Positions 22,574 to 30,745 of a stretch of DNA of 43,740 nucleotides are shown piece by piece (the stretch's first letter is position 1; the number at the start of each line of letters is the position of its first letter). Both the position numbers and the translations under genes were made by a program. A model generated the notes under the pieces. That model was not told the DNA's origin. It did not search any database and was given only the letters and a program-made list of their open reading frames with translations. The stretch comes from JALYSX01 sp036510515 (lineage in GTDB: Bacteria > Vulcanimicrobiota > Vulcanimicrobiia > Vulcanimicrobiales > Vulcanimicrobiaceae): assembly GCA_036510515.1 (NCBI GenBank), contig DATCDS010000016.1, positions 1-43,740 on the forward strand. Direction: 5' to 3'.

Positions 22574-23355
22574 CGCAGCTGTCGCTGGAGATCGCCTAGG
22601 ATGTGCGCGTTGGGATCGAGCGCGTACGCGCGCGCGGCGAACGCGCGCGCCTGCGTCGTGTCGCCGGCAATCAACGCGACGATTCCAAGTCCCGCGTACG
22701 CATCGGCGCTGGTCGGATCGACGTCGACGCCGCGTAAAAAGAAGCGCCGCGCTCGCGCCGGATCGTTCAACAGGAGTGCTTGCGATCCGGCCGCGAGCAA
22801 GTAGCGTTCGGAGAGCGGGGCGAGATCGATCGCGCGCAGGTAGTGGTTCATCGCCCTCAGACGCAAGGCGCGCGCGTCCTGCCCGGGCCGGTACGATGCC
22901 AGCGTGAGCAGTTGACCCAGACGCCAGTAGGCGTCGGCGACCGCGTCGGGATGCGTGGTCAAGGCGTTGAGCCGATCGGCCAGACGCCGCTCGAGATCGA
23001 ATGCGGCCATCGGATCGACCCGCTGCACGCGATCGACCTCTTGCGCGATCGCCGATACGTCCGGCGCGACCAAGAAATACTCCAGCGCCAGCGCGCGATC
23101 TCCGCTGCGGTCGGCGATTCGGGCCAGCAGCTCGTTACGCATCGGTGAGGACGGCAACGCGACGCTCTCGCGTAGCGCGGCGGCGACGTCGCCGTGTTGA
23201 AGATCGTAGTTCGCCAGCATCGTTTCGACGTAGGGGGCCGGGGCGATGCGCGCCAGCCGGCGATAGATTCGCACTCCGAGTTCGGGCGAGAGGCGTGCGG
23301 GGAACGATCCCGGCGAGGCCGATGCGGACAAGAGAGCGGCCGACGCGATCTGCAC
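22570..23355 (-). CDS. TPR-repeat protein, membrane-anchored
   Basis: About 261 aa from the GTG at 23355. The C-terminal half has clear TPR helices (YLLAAGSQALLLNDPARARRFFLRGVDVDPTSADAYAGLGIVALIAGDTTQARAFAARAYALDPN). The frame stays open upstream through a hydrophobic stretch (RLGFLRIVAIATLLLVVTAL) that looks like a signal anchor, but that region has no ATG, GTG or TTG, only a CTG near 23440. Either a short version starting at 23355 or a non-standard CTG start is therefore possible. A role in polysaccharide or envelope assembly is suggested only by the following glycosyltransferase. Confidence 0.75.
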   Translation of the reverse strand: MQIASAALLSASASPGSFPARLSPELGVRIYRRLARIAPAPYVETMLANYDLQHGDVAAALRESVALPSSPMRNELLARIADRSGDRALALEYFLVAPDVSAIAQEVDRVQRVDPMAAFDLERRLADRLNALTTHPDAVADAYWRLGQLLTLASYRPGQDARALRLRAMNHYLRAIDLAPLSERYLLAAGSQALLLNDPARARRFFLRGVDVDPTSADAYAGLGIVALIAGDTTQARAFAARAYALDPNAHILGDLQRQLR

Positions 23356-23432
23356 CAGCGCGAGCGCGGTGACGACCAGGAGTAGCGTCGCGATGGCAAC
23401 TATTCGCAGGAACCCGAGCCTTCGCGGCTGGG

Positions 23433-24542
23433 TCAGAATTTCACCGTAAAGTTTAAGTCCGCGCGGGTTTGCTGCACGGAGAACGGCGTCAGGTTATCTT
23501 GATAGCGGTTCTGACGCGCCGACAGCGTGATCGCGCTCGACGATCGCGGCATCGAAAACGTGATGTTTCCAAGATACGAGTAGTTGCTGGCGTCCAAATT
23601 CGGAGCGAACGATGCCCCGTAGGATCCCGTAAAGCGCCGCGTCCCGTAGCCCACGCCGACGGTCAGGCTATGATTGACCGGAACGGCAACGCCCGCGTTG
23701 ATACCGCGCGAGGTCACGTCGGCATAGCTGGGAATGAGCAGCGCGGGGCTTCCGCCGGGAAGTTGGGCCAGCGACGACGTTCTTTCGTAACGATCGACCC
23801 CGACTTGCGTCGATTGCGCGAACGTCAGCGCGTTACCGTCGGTCAGACGCTCGTAGTCGCTCCCGACGCTGACGTTGAACTGACGTCTGCCGGCGCTGAC
23901 GCGAACGGTGGTTCCGGCCGCCAACTGCGCGTCGTGCGCCGCGATCGTCGTAAAATCGTTGCTCGTCGCCGAGCCGCTGAGCGTAAACGAACCGACCCGT
24001 ACGGGCGCCGGAATCGCGGTCGCGACGTCCTGGAGACGCGCATCGAACGCCGCGCGCGGTGCTTCGTCGAGACCTCCCGCAAAGTTGGGAACGGAGGCAA
24101 CCAAGGACGCGGCAATCGCGGACGCGACGGGCGACGTTTGCAGGGAACTCAAACGCGGCAGGGACGTCGTCGAGCGCGGCACGGTCGCCTTGGGCATACG
24201 AACGACCGCGTAACGATCGAGCGCATCGTTGAACCTGAAGATGCGATCGTATGCCAACGTGACCGTTGGGACGCTCGCTAAGGTAAGCGTCGGGAATGAA
24301 AAGCGCGGGACCGTACCGGCGCGCGGCGGCAGAAAGAAGGCCAGCCCGGCAAGATGTGAGGGCAACGAGAGCTGGTGGTCGGCGGACAGGTCGGCGGGAA
24401 CGGTCGCAAACGTCGCCCGAGCGTAGGCCGCGAGCAGATTGGGCTGTTGCGTGAAAGCGCGGAACGCATCGGCCCGGGCCATAGCAAAGAACGGCGCCCA
24501 CGCAAGCGCAACGGTCAAGGCCAAGCCGACTAACCGACGCAT
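23433..24542 (-). CDS. Putative outer-membrane beta-barrel protein
   Basis: 369 aa. The signal peptide (1-25, ending ARA) is cleaved near ARADAF. The second half (about 195-369) is rich in alternating strands with Gly and aromatic residues (SVGSDYERLTDG, VGVGYGTRRFTGSYGASF, TLSARQNRYQD). The last residue is Phe in LNFTVKF, the usual barrel C-terminal signal. The first half is low in structure, with Pro and Thr. No family is recognised. The ATG at 24542 is preferred over one 33 bases upstream because it directly precedes the signal sequence and has AAGGGAG upstream. Confidence 0.75.
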   Translation of the reverse strand: MRRLVGLALTVALAWAPFFAMARADAFRAFTQQPNLLAAYARATFATVPADLSADHQLSLPSHLAGLAFFLPPRAGTVPRFSFPTLTLASVPTVTLAYDRIFRFNDALDRYAVVRMPKATVPRSTTSLPRLSSLQTSPVASAIAASLVASVPNFAGGLDEAPRAAFDARLQDVATAIPAPVRVGSFTLSGSATSNDFTTIAAHDAQLAAGTTVRVSAGRRQFNVSVGSDYERLTDGNALTFAQSTQVGVDRYERTSSLAQLPGGSPALLIPSYADVTSRGINAGVAVPVNHSLTVGVGYGTRRFTGSYGASFAPNLDASNYSYLGNITFSMPRSSSAITLSARQNRYQDNLTPFSVQQTRADLNFTVKF

Positions 24543-24548
24543 CCTAAC

Positions 24549-24570
24549 TCCCTTAGACCCTACTATTCTA
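24549..24570 (-). promoter_or_regulatory. Candidate promoter -10 and ribosome binding site of the beta-barrel gene
   Basis: On the minus strand, TAGAAT (24570-24565) is a good -10 hexamer and AAGGGAG (24555-24549) a good ribosome binding site before the ATG at 24542. No clear -35 is seen. A GGGAATTCCC palindrome lies upstream near 24608-24617. The barrel, TPR and glycosyltransferase genes may thus form their own unit. Confidence 0.35.
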
Positions 24571-24628
24571 CCCACCGGACCTTAGTCTTACGACGGACCC
24601 GGGAGGGAATTCCCCCTTGGCTACTTCA

Positions 24629-25027
24629 TCAGCGGTTCCCCAAGGCTAACCAACGGCGCGCGATCAGCTCGGCGGCGTAGTCGTCGATGGGGCGAGGAGG
24701 AAGCTGTAGCCCGAGGGGGAGGAGCCGCCGCCAGCCCGCCGGCGGGTGGTCGCGAAAGTACAGACCGCGGGCCTCAAGGGTCGTTTCGTGCTCGTCAACG
24801 AGGTGGACCGGCAAGCCGGTCTGCTCGAGCAGGCGGCGAACCGGGTCGACGTTGGTTCCGCCGCCCAGGGCGATCGCCTCGATGGTGCAGGAGGCCGCCA
24901 GGGCGCCGATACGAGGGAGCAGGCCCGGCATTCCCTCGATTCCGCGAAGGATGGTCGTCCCGTCCGCGTCGACCAGCGCGTAGCCGACCTTGCGGGTACC
25001 GGGATCGACGCCCAGGACCGCGGTCAT
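24629..25027 (-). CDS. RuvC/YqgF-like RNase H-fold protein
   Basis: 132 aa. The opening LGVDPGTRKVGYALVD is the first catalytic strand of RuvC/YqgF-type nucleases (Asp8). A central VHLVDEHETTLEARGLYF matches the YqgF Glu-containing strand, and DDYAAELIARRWL supplies the last acidic pair. Size fits short YqgF homologues (pre-16S rRNA nuclease or Holliday resolvase family) rather than RuvC, which is near 170. Its ATG overlaps the DUF3084 stop. Whether it cuts RNA or DNA is open. Confidence 0.8.
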   Translation of the reverse strand: MTAVLGVDPGTRKVGYALVDADGTTILRGIEGMPGLLPRIGALAASCTIEAIALGGGTNVDPVRRLLEQTGLPVHLVDEHETTLEARGLYFRDHPPAGWRRLLPLGLQLPPRPIDDYAAELIARRWLALGNR

Positions 25028-25974
25028 TTGACCGCCTGCGCCACCACGACGATCGGGATGCTCCCGCTGTTTAAGAAGGTGTGCGGGTAGATGTCCTCGG
25101 CCGCGAACGCAGCGATGGCGTAACTGCCCCCCGAGGTGGTGAGCATGCGCTGCATCTGCTGTTGGCTGGGCAAGAACTTCACCGGATCCGGCGTTCCGAC
25201 GAAGTACGACGGTAAGCCGTTGCCGATCAGCGCGTCGACCGTGCGTTGCTGGAGCTGCGCAATCACGAGGCTGAGATTGACGTTGGGACCGCTGGGAATC
25301 GTCCCGCGTCCCAGTTCGGTTCCCGCCTTCACCACCAGAACGTCCTGGAACGTCCGTACCGCAAAGCCGATGCGATCTTCGGCAAAAAGATTGTGGTCGG
25401 CGTAGGCCACCAAGTAGACGTCCACGTTCGCGTTCTTCTGCTCGATTTCTGGCGCCTCGGCAAGCTGACGCAACTTGCTGTTGAGGTCTGCGGGCGGGAC
25501 GAACGGTTTGAGGGGCGGTGCGAGATTGCGGTTGGCGTTCGTGACGGTGTCGGCATAGAACTGCCGGGCGATCTTAAAGCGCAGATCGGGCGTGCTGTCG
25601 CGCGGAAAGCGCGCGACGGCCGGCGAGATCGGCTGACCGATCGGAACGACGATCTGCGCGTTGTTGACTTTGGCTTCCAGCTGTTTCTCGCGCGCTTCCA
25701 GGCCGGCGATCTTCTGGGAGATCGTATTCTCTTGGAAAATCGCCGCGCGTACTTCGCTCGAGGCGACCAGCGCCGCGGCCGTTACCACCAACGCGATCAG
25801 CATGCCGGTTCCCACCGCGATGATCGTCGACGTATAGCGCGGTCTGATGTTGTAAAGCGTTAGGCGTTTGCGCCCGATTTGATGACCGACCCGATCGCCG
25901 GCGTAGGCGATCGCGCCGGCCAGCAGGACGATAAAGACGACGATCGCGATACCGCGCAGCGTATCTAAGGACAT
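25024..25974 (-). CDS. DUF3084 domain membrane protein
   Basis: 316 aa. An N-terminal helix (about 7-27) precedes the family signature YAGDRVGHQIGRKRLTLYNIRPRYTSTIIAVGTG, then a second helix (about 52-72). A coiled coil (about 80-105) has the pattern KIAGLEAREKQLEAKV. The rest is a soluble domain of about 200 residues. DUF3084 is known mainly from Cyanobacteria, Deinococcus and other non-proteobacterial diderms. It begins seven bases after the LptF/G stop, which suggests an envelope task, but no function is established. Confidence 0.88.
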   Translation of the reverse strand: MSLDTLRGIAIVVFIVLLAGAIAYAGDRVGHQIGRKRLTLYNIRPRYTSTIIAVGTGMLIALVVTAAALVASSEVRAAIFQENTISQKIAGLEAREKQLEAKVNNAQIVVPIGQPISPAVARFPRDSTPDLRFKIARQFYADTVTNANRNLAPPLKPFVPPADLNSKLRQLAEAPEIEQKNANVDVYLVAYADHNLFAEDRIGFAVRTFQDVLVVKAGTELGRGTIPSGPNVNLSLVIAQLQQRTVDALIGNGLPSYFVGTPDPVKFLPSQQQMQRMLTTSGGSYAIAAFAAEDIYPHTFLNSGSIPIVVVAQAVK

Positions 25975-25981
25975 CGGCGTC

Positions 25982-27100
25982 TCAAACCGCGGCCGCGCGA
26001 CGCAAGCGCGCCACGCCGATGGCCGTGAAGATCAGATTGGGCATCCAGGCCCACAGGGCCGCTAGCGGAAGAAAGGCCTCGCCTAGATACGAGCACACCG
26101 TCGCGACCACGTAGTAGACGAAGACGATCGCTACCGCCAGCCCGAATCCCAGGCTGGCGCTGCCGCCGCCGCGCACCGTGCGCAGTCCGAACGGAATCGC
26201 GATCAGGACGAAGACGAAGCATGCAAACGGCTGCGCGATCTTTTGCTGAAAGACCGTCGTGTATTTACGAACCTCGTTATCGGTCAACTGACCGGTGCGA
26301 ACGATGTCGGCAATCTGTGCGAGGCTCATCTGCTGCGGATCGTCGCCGCTCATCCGCTTGACGATGTCGGTCGGCGTTTGATAGAGCGAGATCTTTTGCT
26401 CGGCCTCCTTGGGCAGCACGTACACTTCTCCGTCCGGCGAAAACTGATACTCCGAAACGTTCTCCAGCGTCCACTGGTCCGCCTCGAAGCGCGCGCGATC
26501 GGCAAACGCTTCGTACGAGGGGTTCCCGCGCACGTCGTACTGTACGAGGGTAACGTTGAGCAAGGTCCGGTCCAGCGGATCGAACGCCGTCGCGATGGTG
26601 ATTTGCCGCCCGCCGCCGGGCAGGGATGCGTGCGTGATCAAGTCTTGATTGAAGACGCTGACGTGTTTGAGCGCGTCGTTCTGAATCTGCGTGACCTGGC
26701 CCGCAGCGTATGGAACGACCTTCTCTTGCAGGGCGAACGTCGCCACCGATAGCAGGACGCCCCCGACCAGCAGCGGCGCGACGGCCCGCATGAAGCTGAT
26801 GCCGCCGGCCTTCATCGCCGTGACCTCGCTCTCGCCCGAAAGACGCTGGACGGCCAGCAGCGTTCCCAACAGCATCGCCATCGGGATCACGAGCACGACC
26901 TCGCCGGGAAGACTCCACAGGAAGACTTCGATCGCGGCTAACAGCGGCGCGTGCTGGTCGCTGACCAGCCGGCCGATCTGCAGCAGCTGCGTCGCCGCAA
27001 AGATCAAGGTAAACGCCGACAACCCGAATCCGAACGGGCCGGCGAACTCCGCGAGCACGTACCGATCCAGAATCGGCAACCGCAAGCGCGACGCTAGCAC
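25982..27100 (-). CDS. LptF/LptG family permease
   Basis: 372 aa from a GTG nine bases after lptB. The layout is three N-terminal membrane helices (about 15-110; RYVLAEFAGPFGFGLSAFTLIF is typical), a periplasmic beta-jellyroll-like region (about 120-265) and three C-terminal helices. Motif LSGESEVTAMKAGGISFMRAVAPLL is the cytoplasmic coupling segment of YjgP/YjgQ proteins. With LptB and LptC it forms the inner-membrane LPS extraction complex. Only one such permease is present here, although the E. coli complex needs LptF plus LptG, so it is left without a gene symbol. Confidence 0.93.
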   Translation of the reverse strand: MLASRLRLPILDRYVLAEFAGPFGFGLSAFTLIFAATQLLQIGRLVSDQHAPLLAAIEVFLWSLPGEVVLVIPMAMLLGTLLAVQRLSGESEVTAMKAGGISFMRAVAPLLVGGVLLSVATFALQEKVVPYAAGQVTQIQNDALKHVSVFNQDLITHASLPGGGRQITIATAFDPLDRTLLNVTLVQYDVRGNPSYEAFADRARFEADQWTLENVSEYQFSPDGEVYVLPKEAEQKISLYQTPTDIVKRMSGDDPQQMSLAQIADIVRTGQLTDNEVRKYTTVFQQKIAQPFACFVFVLIAIPFGLRTVRGGGSASLGFGLAVAIVFVYYVVATVCSYLGEAFLPLAALWAWMPNLIFTAIGVARLRRAAAV

Positions 27101-27109
27101 GTTACCACA

Positions 27110-27859
27110 CTACAGGCGAAAGCCTTCGCCCAAATAGAACTGACGGGCGATCGGCGAGTCCAACACTTCTTGGGCGCTGCCCGACACTTCGATACGTCCG
27201 CGATTGAGGATGTACGCGCGATCGACGATGGCCAGCGTCTCGCGCACCTGATGGTCGGTAATCAAGATGCCTAGGCCGCGGTCGCGCAGCTGCCGGATCA
27301 TCTCTTGGATGTCGGCGACGGCGATCGGATCGATGCCGGTGAACGGCTCGTCCAGCAGAAGAAATGCGGGCTCCGTCGCGAGCGCGCGCGCGATCTCGAC
27401 GCGGCGCCGCTCGCCGCCCGAGAGGCTGTCGCCGCGATGATTCAGCAGGTCCAGTAAGCCGAATTCGTCGAGCAGGGGCTCCAGGCGCCGATCCTGCTCG
27501 GCGCGCGAAACGCCGCGTTGCTCCCAGATCAAGCGAATGTTGTCACCGACGGAGAGCTTGCGAAAGATCGAGTTCTCTTGGGCCAGATAGCCCAGGCCGT
27601 TACGCGCGCGGCGGTACATCGGCGCATGCGTGAGGTCGCGATCGCCGGCGCCGTCGCCGAGGTCGAGCAGCACGCTTCCGCCGTCGGGCTTGACCAGGCC
27701 GACGACCATGTAGAACGTGGTCGTTTTCCCCGCGCCGTTAGGCCCCAGCAAACCGACGACCTCGCCGGTGCGGACGCGCGCGCTGACGCCGTCGACGACG
27801 ACCCGCTCGCCGTAGCGCTTGACCAGACCGTGCAAATTGATGGATTTCGTTTCGTTCAT
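27110..27859 (-). CDS. lptB: LPS export ABC transporter ATPase LptB
   Basis: 249 aa. Walker A GPNGAGKTT (39-47), Q-loop GYLAQENSIFRKLSV (a very typical LptB segment), signature LSGGERRRVEIARAL, Walker B FLLLDEPFTGIDPIAV and switch ITDHQVRET are all present. It energises removal of LPS from the inner membrane. A small insertion (LDLGDGAGDRDLTHAP) precedes the Q loop. The ATG overlaps the lptC stop as ATGA, and the permease follows. Confidence 0.97.
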   Translation of the reverse strand: MNETKSINLHGLVKRYGERVVVDGVSARVRTGEVVGLLGPNGAGKTTTFYMVVGLVKPDGGSVLLDLGDGAGDRDLTHAPMYRRARNGLGYLAQENSIFRKLSVGDNIRLIWEQRGVSRAEQDRRLEPLLDEFGLLDLLNHRGDSLSGGERRRVEIARALATEPAFLLLDEPFTGIDPIAVADIQEMIRQLRDRGLGILITDHQVRETLAIVDRAYILNRGRIEVSGSAQEVLDSPIARQFYLGEGFRL

Positions 27860-28380
27860 CGTATCCGTATGTGATCGAGCGCGACGTCGGAGTCGAAGCG
27901 ATTTCCCGTAATCGTAGCGCCCTGACGGTTGGAGGCTCGGACGTTGCCTTCGCCGTGGATCGTCTCCTTGCCGCTATCGTAGACCAGCGTCGTGCACGTC
28001 AGTAGCAACCCGGCCGACGAGTGCGCGACGACGCCGCCGCTCATCGTCACCGTGTGGCGGGCCTGTTCCACGACCGCCTGGGGCGCGCGGGCCTCCAACG
28101 TGCTGCCCCGTTTATCGTAGAACGTGATGTCCGCGCCGTAAAACGTCGTGCGCGCGGCCCCTTGCGGCGAGATCCCGTCGTAGTTGCGCGCGGCCAGTTG
28201 GTAGAGCCTGCGATTTCCGCGCTGGGCGACGATCGGATGCGTGAGCTTGCCGGTGATGCGCAGCGGCGGCGCTCCGATCGCGCTGGGCGCCGGGGTCGGC
28301 GTCCCGCGCGCGTTGCCGCCCGGTTGCGGGTTGCAGGCGACCGTCGCGAACAGCGCCGCAAGCGCGACCCATCGCCTCAT
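27856..28380 (-). CDS. lptC: LPS export periplasmic protein LptC
   Basis: 174 aa. The N-terminus has a lipobox-like LFATVACNPQ (Cys16), so it may be a lipoprotein rather than helix-anchored like E. coli LptC. After a Pro/Ala linker, residues about 40-174 form the LptC/OstA-type fold: GVVAHSSAGLLLTCTTLVYDSGKETIHGEGNVRASNRQGATITGNRFDSDV contains the typical beta-jellyroll repeats. It passes LPS from LptF/G to LptA. The frame is open far upstream, but the ATG at 28380 overlaps the ligase stop as ATGA and starts a signal sequence. Confidence 0.88.
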   Translation of the reverse strand: MRRWVALAALFATVACNPQPGGNARGTPTPAPSAIGAPPLRITGKLTHPIVAQRGNRRLYQLAARNYDGISPQGAARTTFYGADITFYDKRGSTLEARAPQAVVEQARHTVTMSGGVVAHSSAGLLLTCTTLVYDSGKETIHGEGNVRASNRQGATITGNRFDSDVALDHIRIR

Positions 28381-29576
28381 CGGTCGTCTCCTAAACCGTC
28401 GCGCGCCATCGCCAGCGCCAACGCCATGATCGGCAGCCACAGCCCTAAGATCACCACGCTGACGGTATCGATCAGGCCCTGCACGAGGGTTCCGACCAGC
28501 CCCGCGGTCGCGGCCAGCGCCAACTGCGCGTGGAGCGGCGATGCCGCGGCCAACCGCTCGCGCAGGGCGCGACCGAACGACCACCACGTCCAGAGCACGG
28601 CCAGGACGCCGACGACGCCCATCTCGGCAAAGATCGTCAGCAAGAAACTGTGCGCGTGAAACGCGGTCGCATCGCCGTCGGGCAGCCGCACCAGCGCGTA
28701 GGCCGATGCGAAGTCGAACGGACCGACGCCCGTGAGCGGAAACCGTTCGACGATCTCGATGGCCGCTTGCCAGATCGACAGACGCGTGTAGTTCTCGCTC
28801 GGATTGTGATGGACGTTGAACAGCAGGAGCACGGCCCCGATTCCCGCCAGCACGCATAGCAACGCCCAACGTACTTGCCGGCGTTCGCGCGTGACGAAGA
28901 TGTAGAACGCCACCGCAGCCGCAAAGCCCATCCAGCCCGCGCGCGAGAACGTCATAAGAAACGCGCCGGCTCCCGCAGCGCATCCCAGCCACGCGACCGC
29001 TCGCAGTGCCTTGGATCGGCAGACGCGCGCGACCGCAAAAGCGATCGGAAGATAGATGATGAGGTAGCCGGCCAATTCGCCGGGCAAGATGAACGTGCCG
29101 ATCGAGCGGCCGTGGCCGATCGCATATTGGGCGGCCGGCACGCGCAGGATCACCATCGCTATCGCCGCGAACGACGCCAGCAATCCCGAGACCAAGAACG
29201 GCCAGAACGTCGCGACGCCCATCCAGCGGTCGGAGTAGAAGCGCAGGATCGCCAAGTGCCAGACGACGCCCAAGCCGAAGATCGCGATGAACAGCATTCC
29301 GGCGGCGGGGTGCAGGCCTAACAACGCCGCGAGCAGCGCCGCGCCCAGCCACGCGAGCAGCGGCAGCAACGTCGGCGGCTTCTCGCGTGGCGGCACCAAT
29401 AGTGCGACCGCGGCCTGCAATGCGAGGATCGCCATGGCGCCCAACAGCGCGAACGAGAGCGCCGGGGGGACCAGCGAGACGCCGGGCACCGTGACGGCCG
29501 TGAGCGTAATAAACGACGGAAACAGCGGAAAGCAGAACCACGCGAGCGCGACGGCTACCGGAACGGCGCGCCTCAC
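28377..29576 (-). CDS. O-antigen ligase/polymerase-like membrane protein
   Basis: 399 aa with about ten to twelve membrane helices. The Wzy/WaaL core is recognisable: GRSIGTFILPGELAGYLIIYLPIA, FSRAGWMG, then a large loop with the conserved LSIWQAAIEIVERFPLTGVGPFDF and HAHSFLLTIFAEMGV. In WaaL enzymes the Arg and His in these loops bind undecaprenyl-linked glycan. It joins or polymerises O-chains at the outer face of the inner membrane. GTG (29576) overlaps the previous stop. Whether it is ligase (WaaL) or polymerase (Wzy) cannot be decided from sequence. Confidence 0.88.
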   Translation of the reverse strand: MRRAVPVAVALAWFCFPLFPSFITLTAVTVPGVSLVPPALSFALLGAMAILALQAAVALLVPPREKPPTLLPLLAWLGAALLAALLGLHPAAGMLFIAIFGLGVVWHLAILRFYSDRWMGVATFWPFLVSGLLASFAAIAMVILRVPAAQYAIGHGRSIGTFILPGELAGYLIIYLPIAFAVARVCRSKALRAVAWLGCAAGAGAFLMTFSRAGWMGFAAAVAFYIFVTRERRQVRWALLCVLAGIGAVLLLFNVHHNPSENYTRLSIWQAAIEIVERFPLTGVGPFDFASAYALVRLPDGDATAFHAHSFLLTIFAEMGVVGVLAVLWTWWSFGRALRERLAAASPLHAQLALAATAGLVGTLVQGLIDTVSVVILGLWLPIMALALAMARDGLGDDR

Positions 29577-30745
29577 GTGCCGGCTCCAAGCGCTGCCGCA
29601 ACGTGACGCGCGACGGCGGCGGCTCCGCCCGGACGGCCCATGCGTTCGCGTCCGATCGCGCCCATGCGCGTGCGGCGTTCGACGTCGTCGAGCAGTTCGC
29701 CGATTTCCACCGCCGCCGCGTGCGCGTCGCCCGACACCAAATCCAGCGCGCTTCCAAGCAAACCTTGTTGGCGCATCCGATACCACTGCGTCTTGCGCGC
29801 GGCCGCCAATTCCAGCGCGGCAACGGGCACGCCGGCCGCGGCCGCGGCCTCGTTCGCAGTTCCGGCCTGACCGATGACCAGGGTCGCGCGACGCAGCAGC
29901 GGGCCGATCGATCCGTTCCACGCACGTGCGATCGTGCGTTCTCCATCGCGCAGGTCGAGCGGTTGCGGATCGCTGCCGGGAACGACGGTCCAGCCGGCGT
30001 TCGCGAACTCGCGCGCGTAGCGCGCCGCATCCAAGCATGGCGCGATCGAAACCACAGCGCCGAGCTGCGGACGCGTGAGCGCGAGTTCGCGAACGACGGC
30101 GAGCAAGACGACGGCGTCGCCGTACGCCTCCTGGCGACTCCCCGGAAACAGGACGATGGCCGGCGCGAAATCGGCAAACGCCGCATCCGCGCGCGGATCG
30201 TCGGGAACGGCGAACAGATCGACGATGACGTTTCCGGGTGCGGTCGCCGGAACGCCGCGCCCCGTGAGTCGCTCGGCCGTCGCGCGGTCCCGCACGAAGA
30301 CCGCGGCGGCGCGGCGCAAGACGCGCTCTTCGAAGGGGCCGTATGGGGCGACGTAGACGCTCTTCGCGGTGCCGACGAAGTAGGTCGGCGCTTTGGCCGT
30401 CAGCGCCATCATCAGCGCGAGCGTATCGCCGACGGCCAGCACGGCGTCGTAGCGCCCGCGCGCGGCGCGTAAGAAACGCCACTGCGCCACCGTCAGTCCG
30501 AGCAATCCGCCGCGCACGTCGGCAACGATGTTCGGCACGTTGCCCATGGCCAACAGGCCGCCGCTGGGCATCGGGCGGCGCGGACCGACGTCGTGCATTT
30601 CCGATGTCTGCGCGAAGTCGCCAACGAGCGCGAGGTGGTCGAAATCGGCATTCGGGAGCCTCTCGTGAAGGTCTTGCGCGATGCGCGCGGCGATCGCGGC
30701 CTCGCCGTGTCCGTTGCTCACGAACAGCACGCGCTTGGCGCTCAC
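29573..30745 (-). CDS. Lipid-A-disaccharide synthase-related protein (LpxB paralogue)
   Basis: 390 aa from a GTG. The start LFVSNGHGEAAIAARIAQDL and central FPGSRQEAYGDAVVLLAVV recall LpxB (LLPGSR), and IGQAGTANEAAAAAGVPVAAL corresponds to the donor-binding region. It fits the group annotated as lipid-A-disaccharide synthase-related, best known in Cyanobacteria and Deinococcus, which lack or modify lipid A. Here true LpxB is also present two genes upstream, so this paralogue must act on another glycolipid or add a later sugar. Activity is unknown. Confidence 0.85.
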   Translation of the reverse strand: MSAKRVLFVSNGHGEAAIAARIAQDLHERLPNADFDHLALVGDFAQTSEMHDVGPRRPMPSGGLLAMGNVPNIVADVRGGLLGLTVAQWRFLRAARGRYDAVLAVGDTLALMMALTAKAPTYFVGTAKSVYVAPYGPFEERVLRRAAAVFVRDRATAERLTGRGVPATAPGNVIVDLFAVPDDPRADAAFADFAPAIVLFPGSRQEAYGDAVVLLAVVRELALTRPQLGAVVSIAPCLDAARYAREFANAGWTVVPGSDPQPLDLRDGERTIARAWNGSIGPLLRRATLVIGQAGTANEAAAAAGVPVAALELAAARKTQWYRMRQQGLLGSALDLVSGDAHAAAVEIGELLDDVERRTRMGAIGRERMGRPGGAAAVARHVAAALGAGT

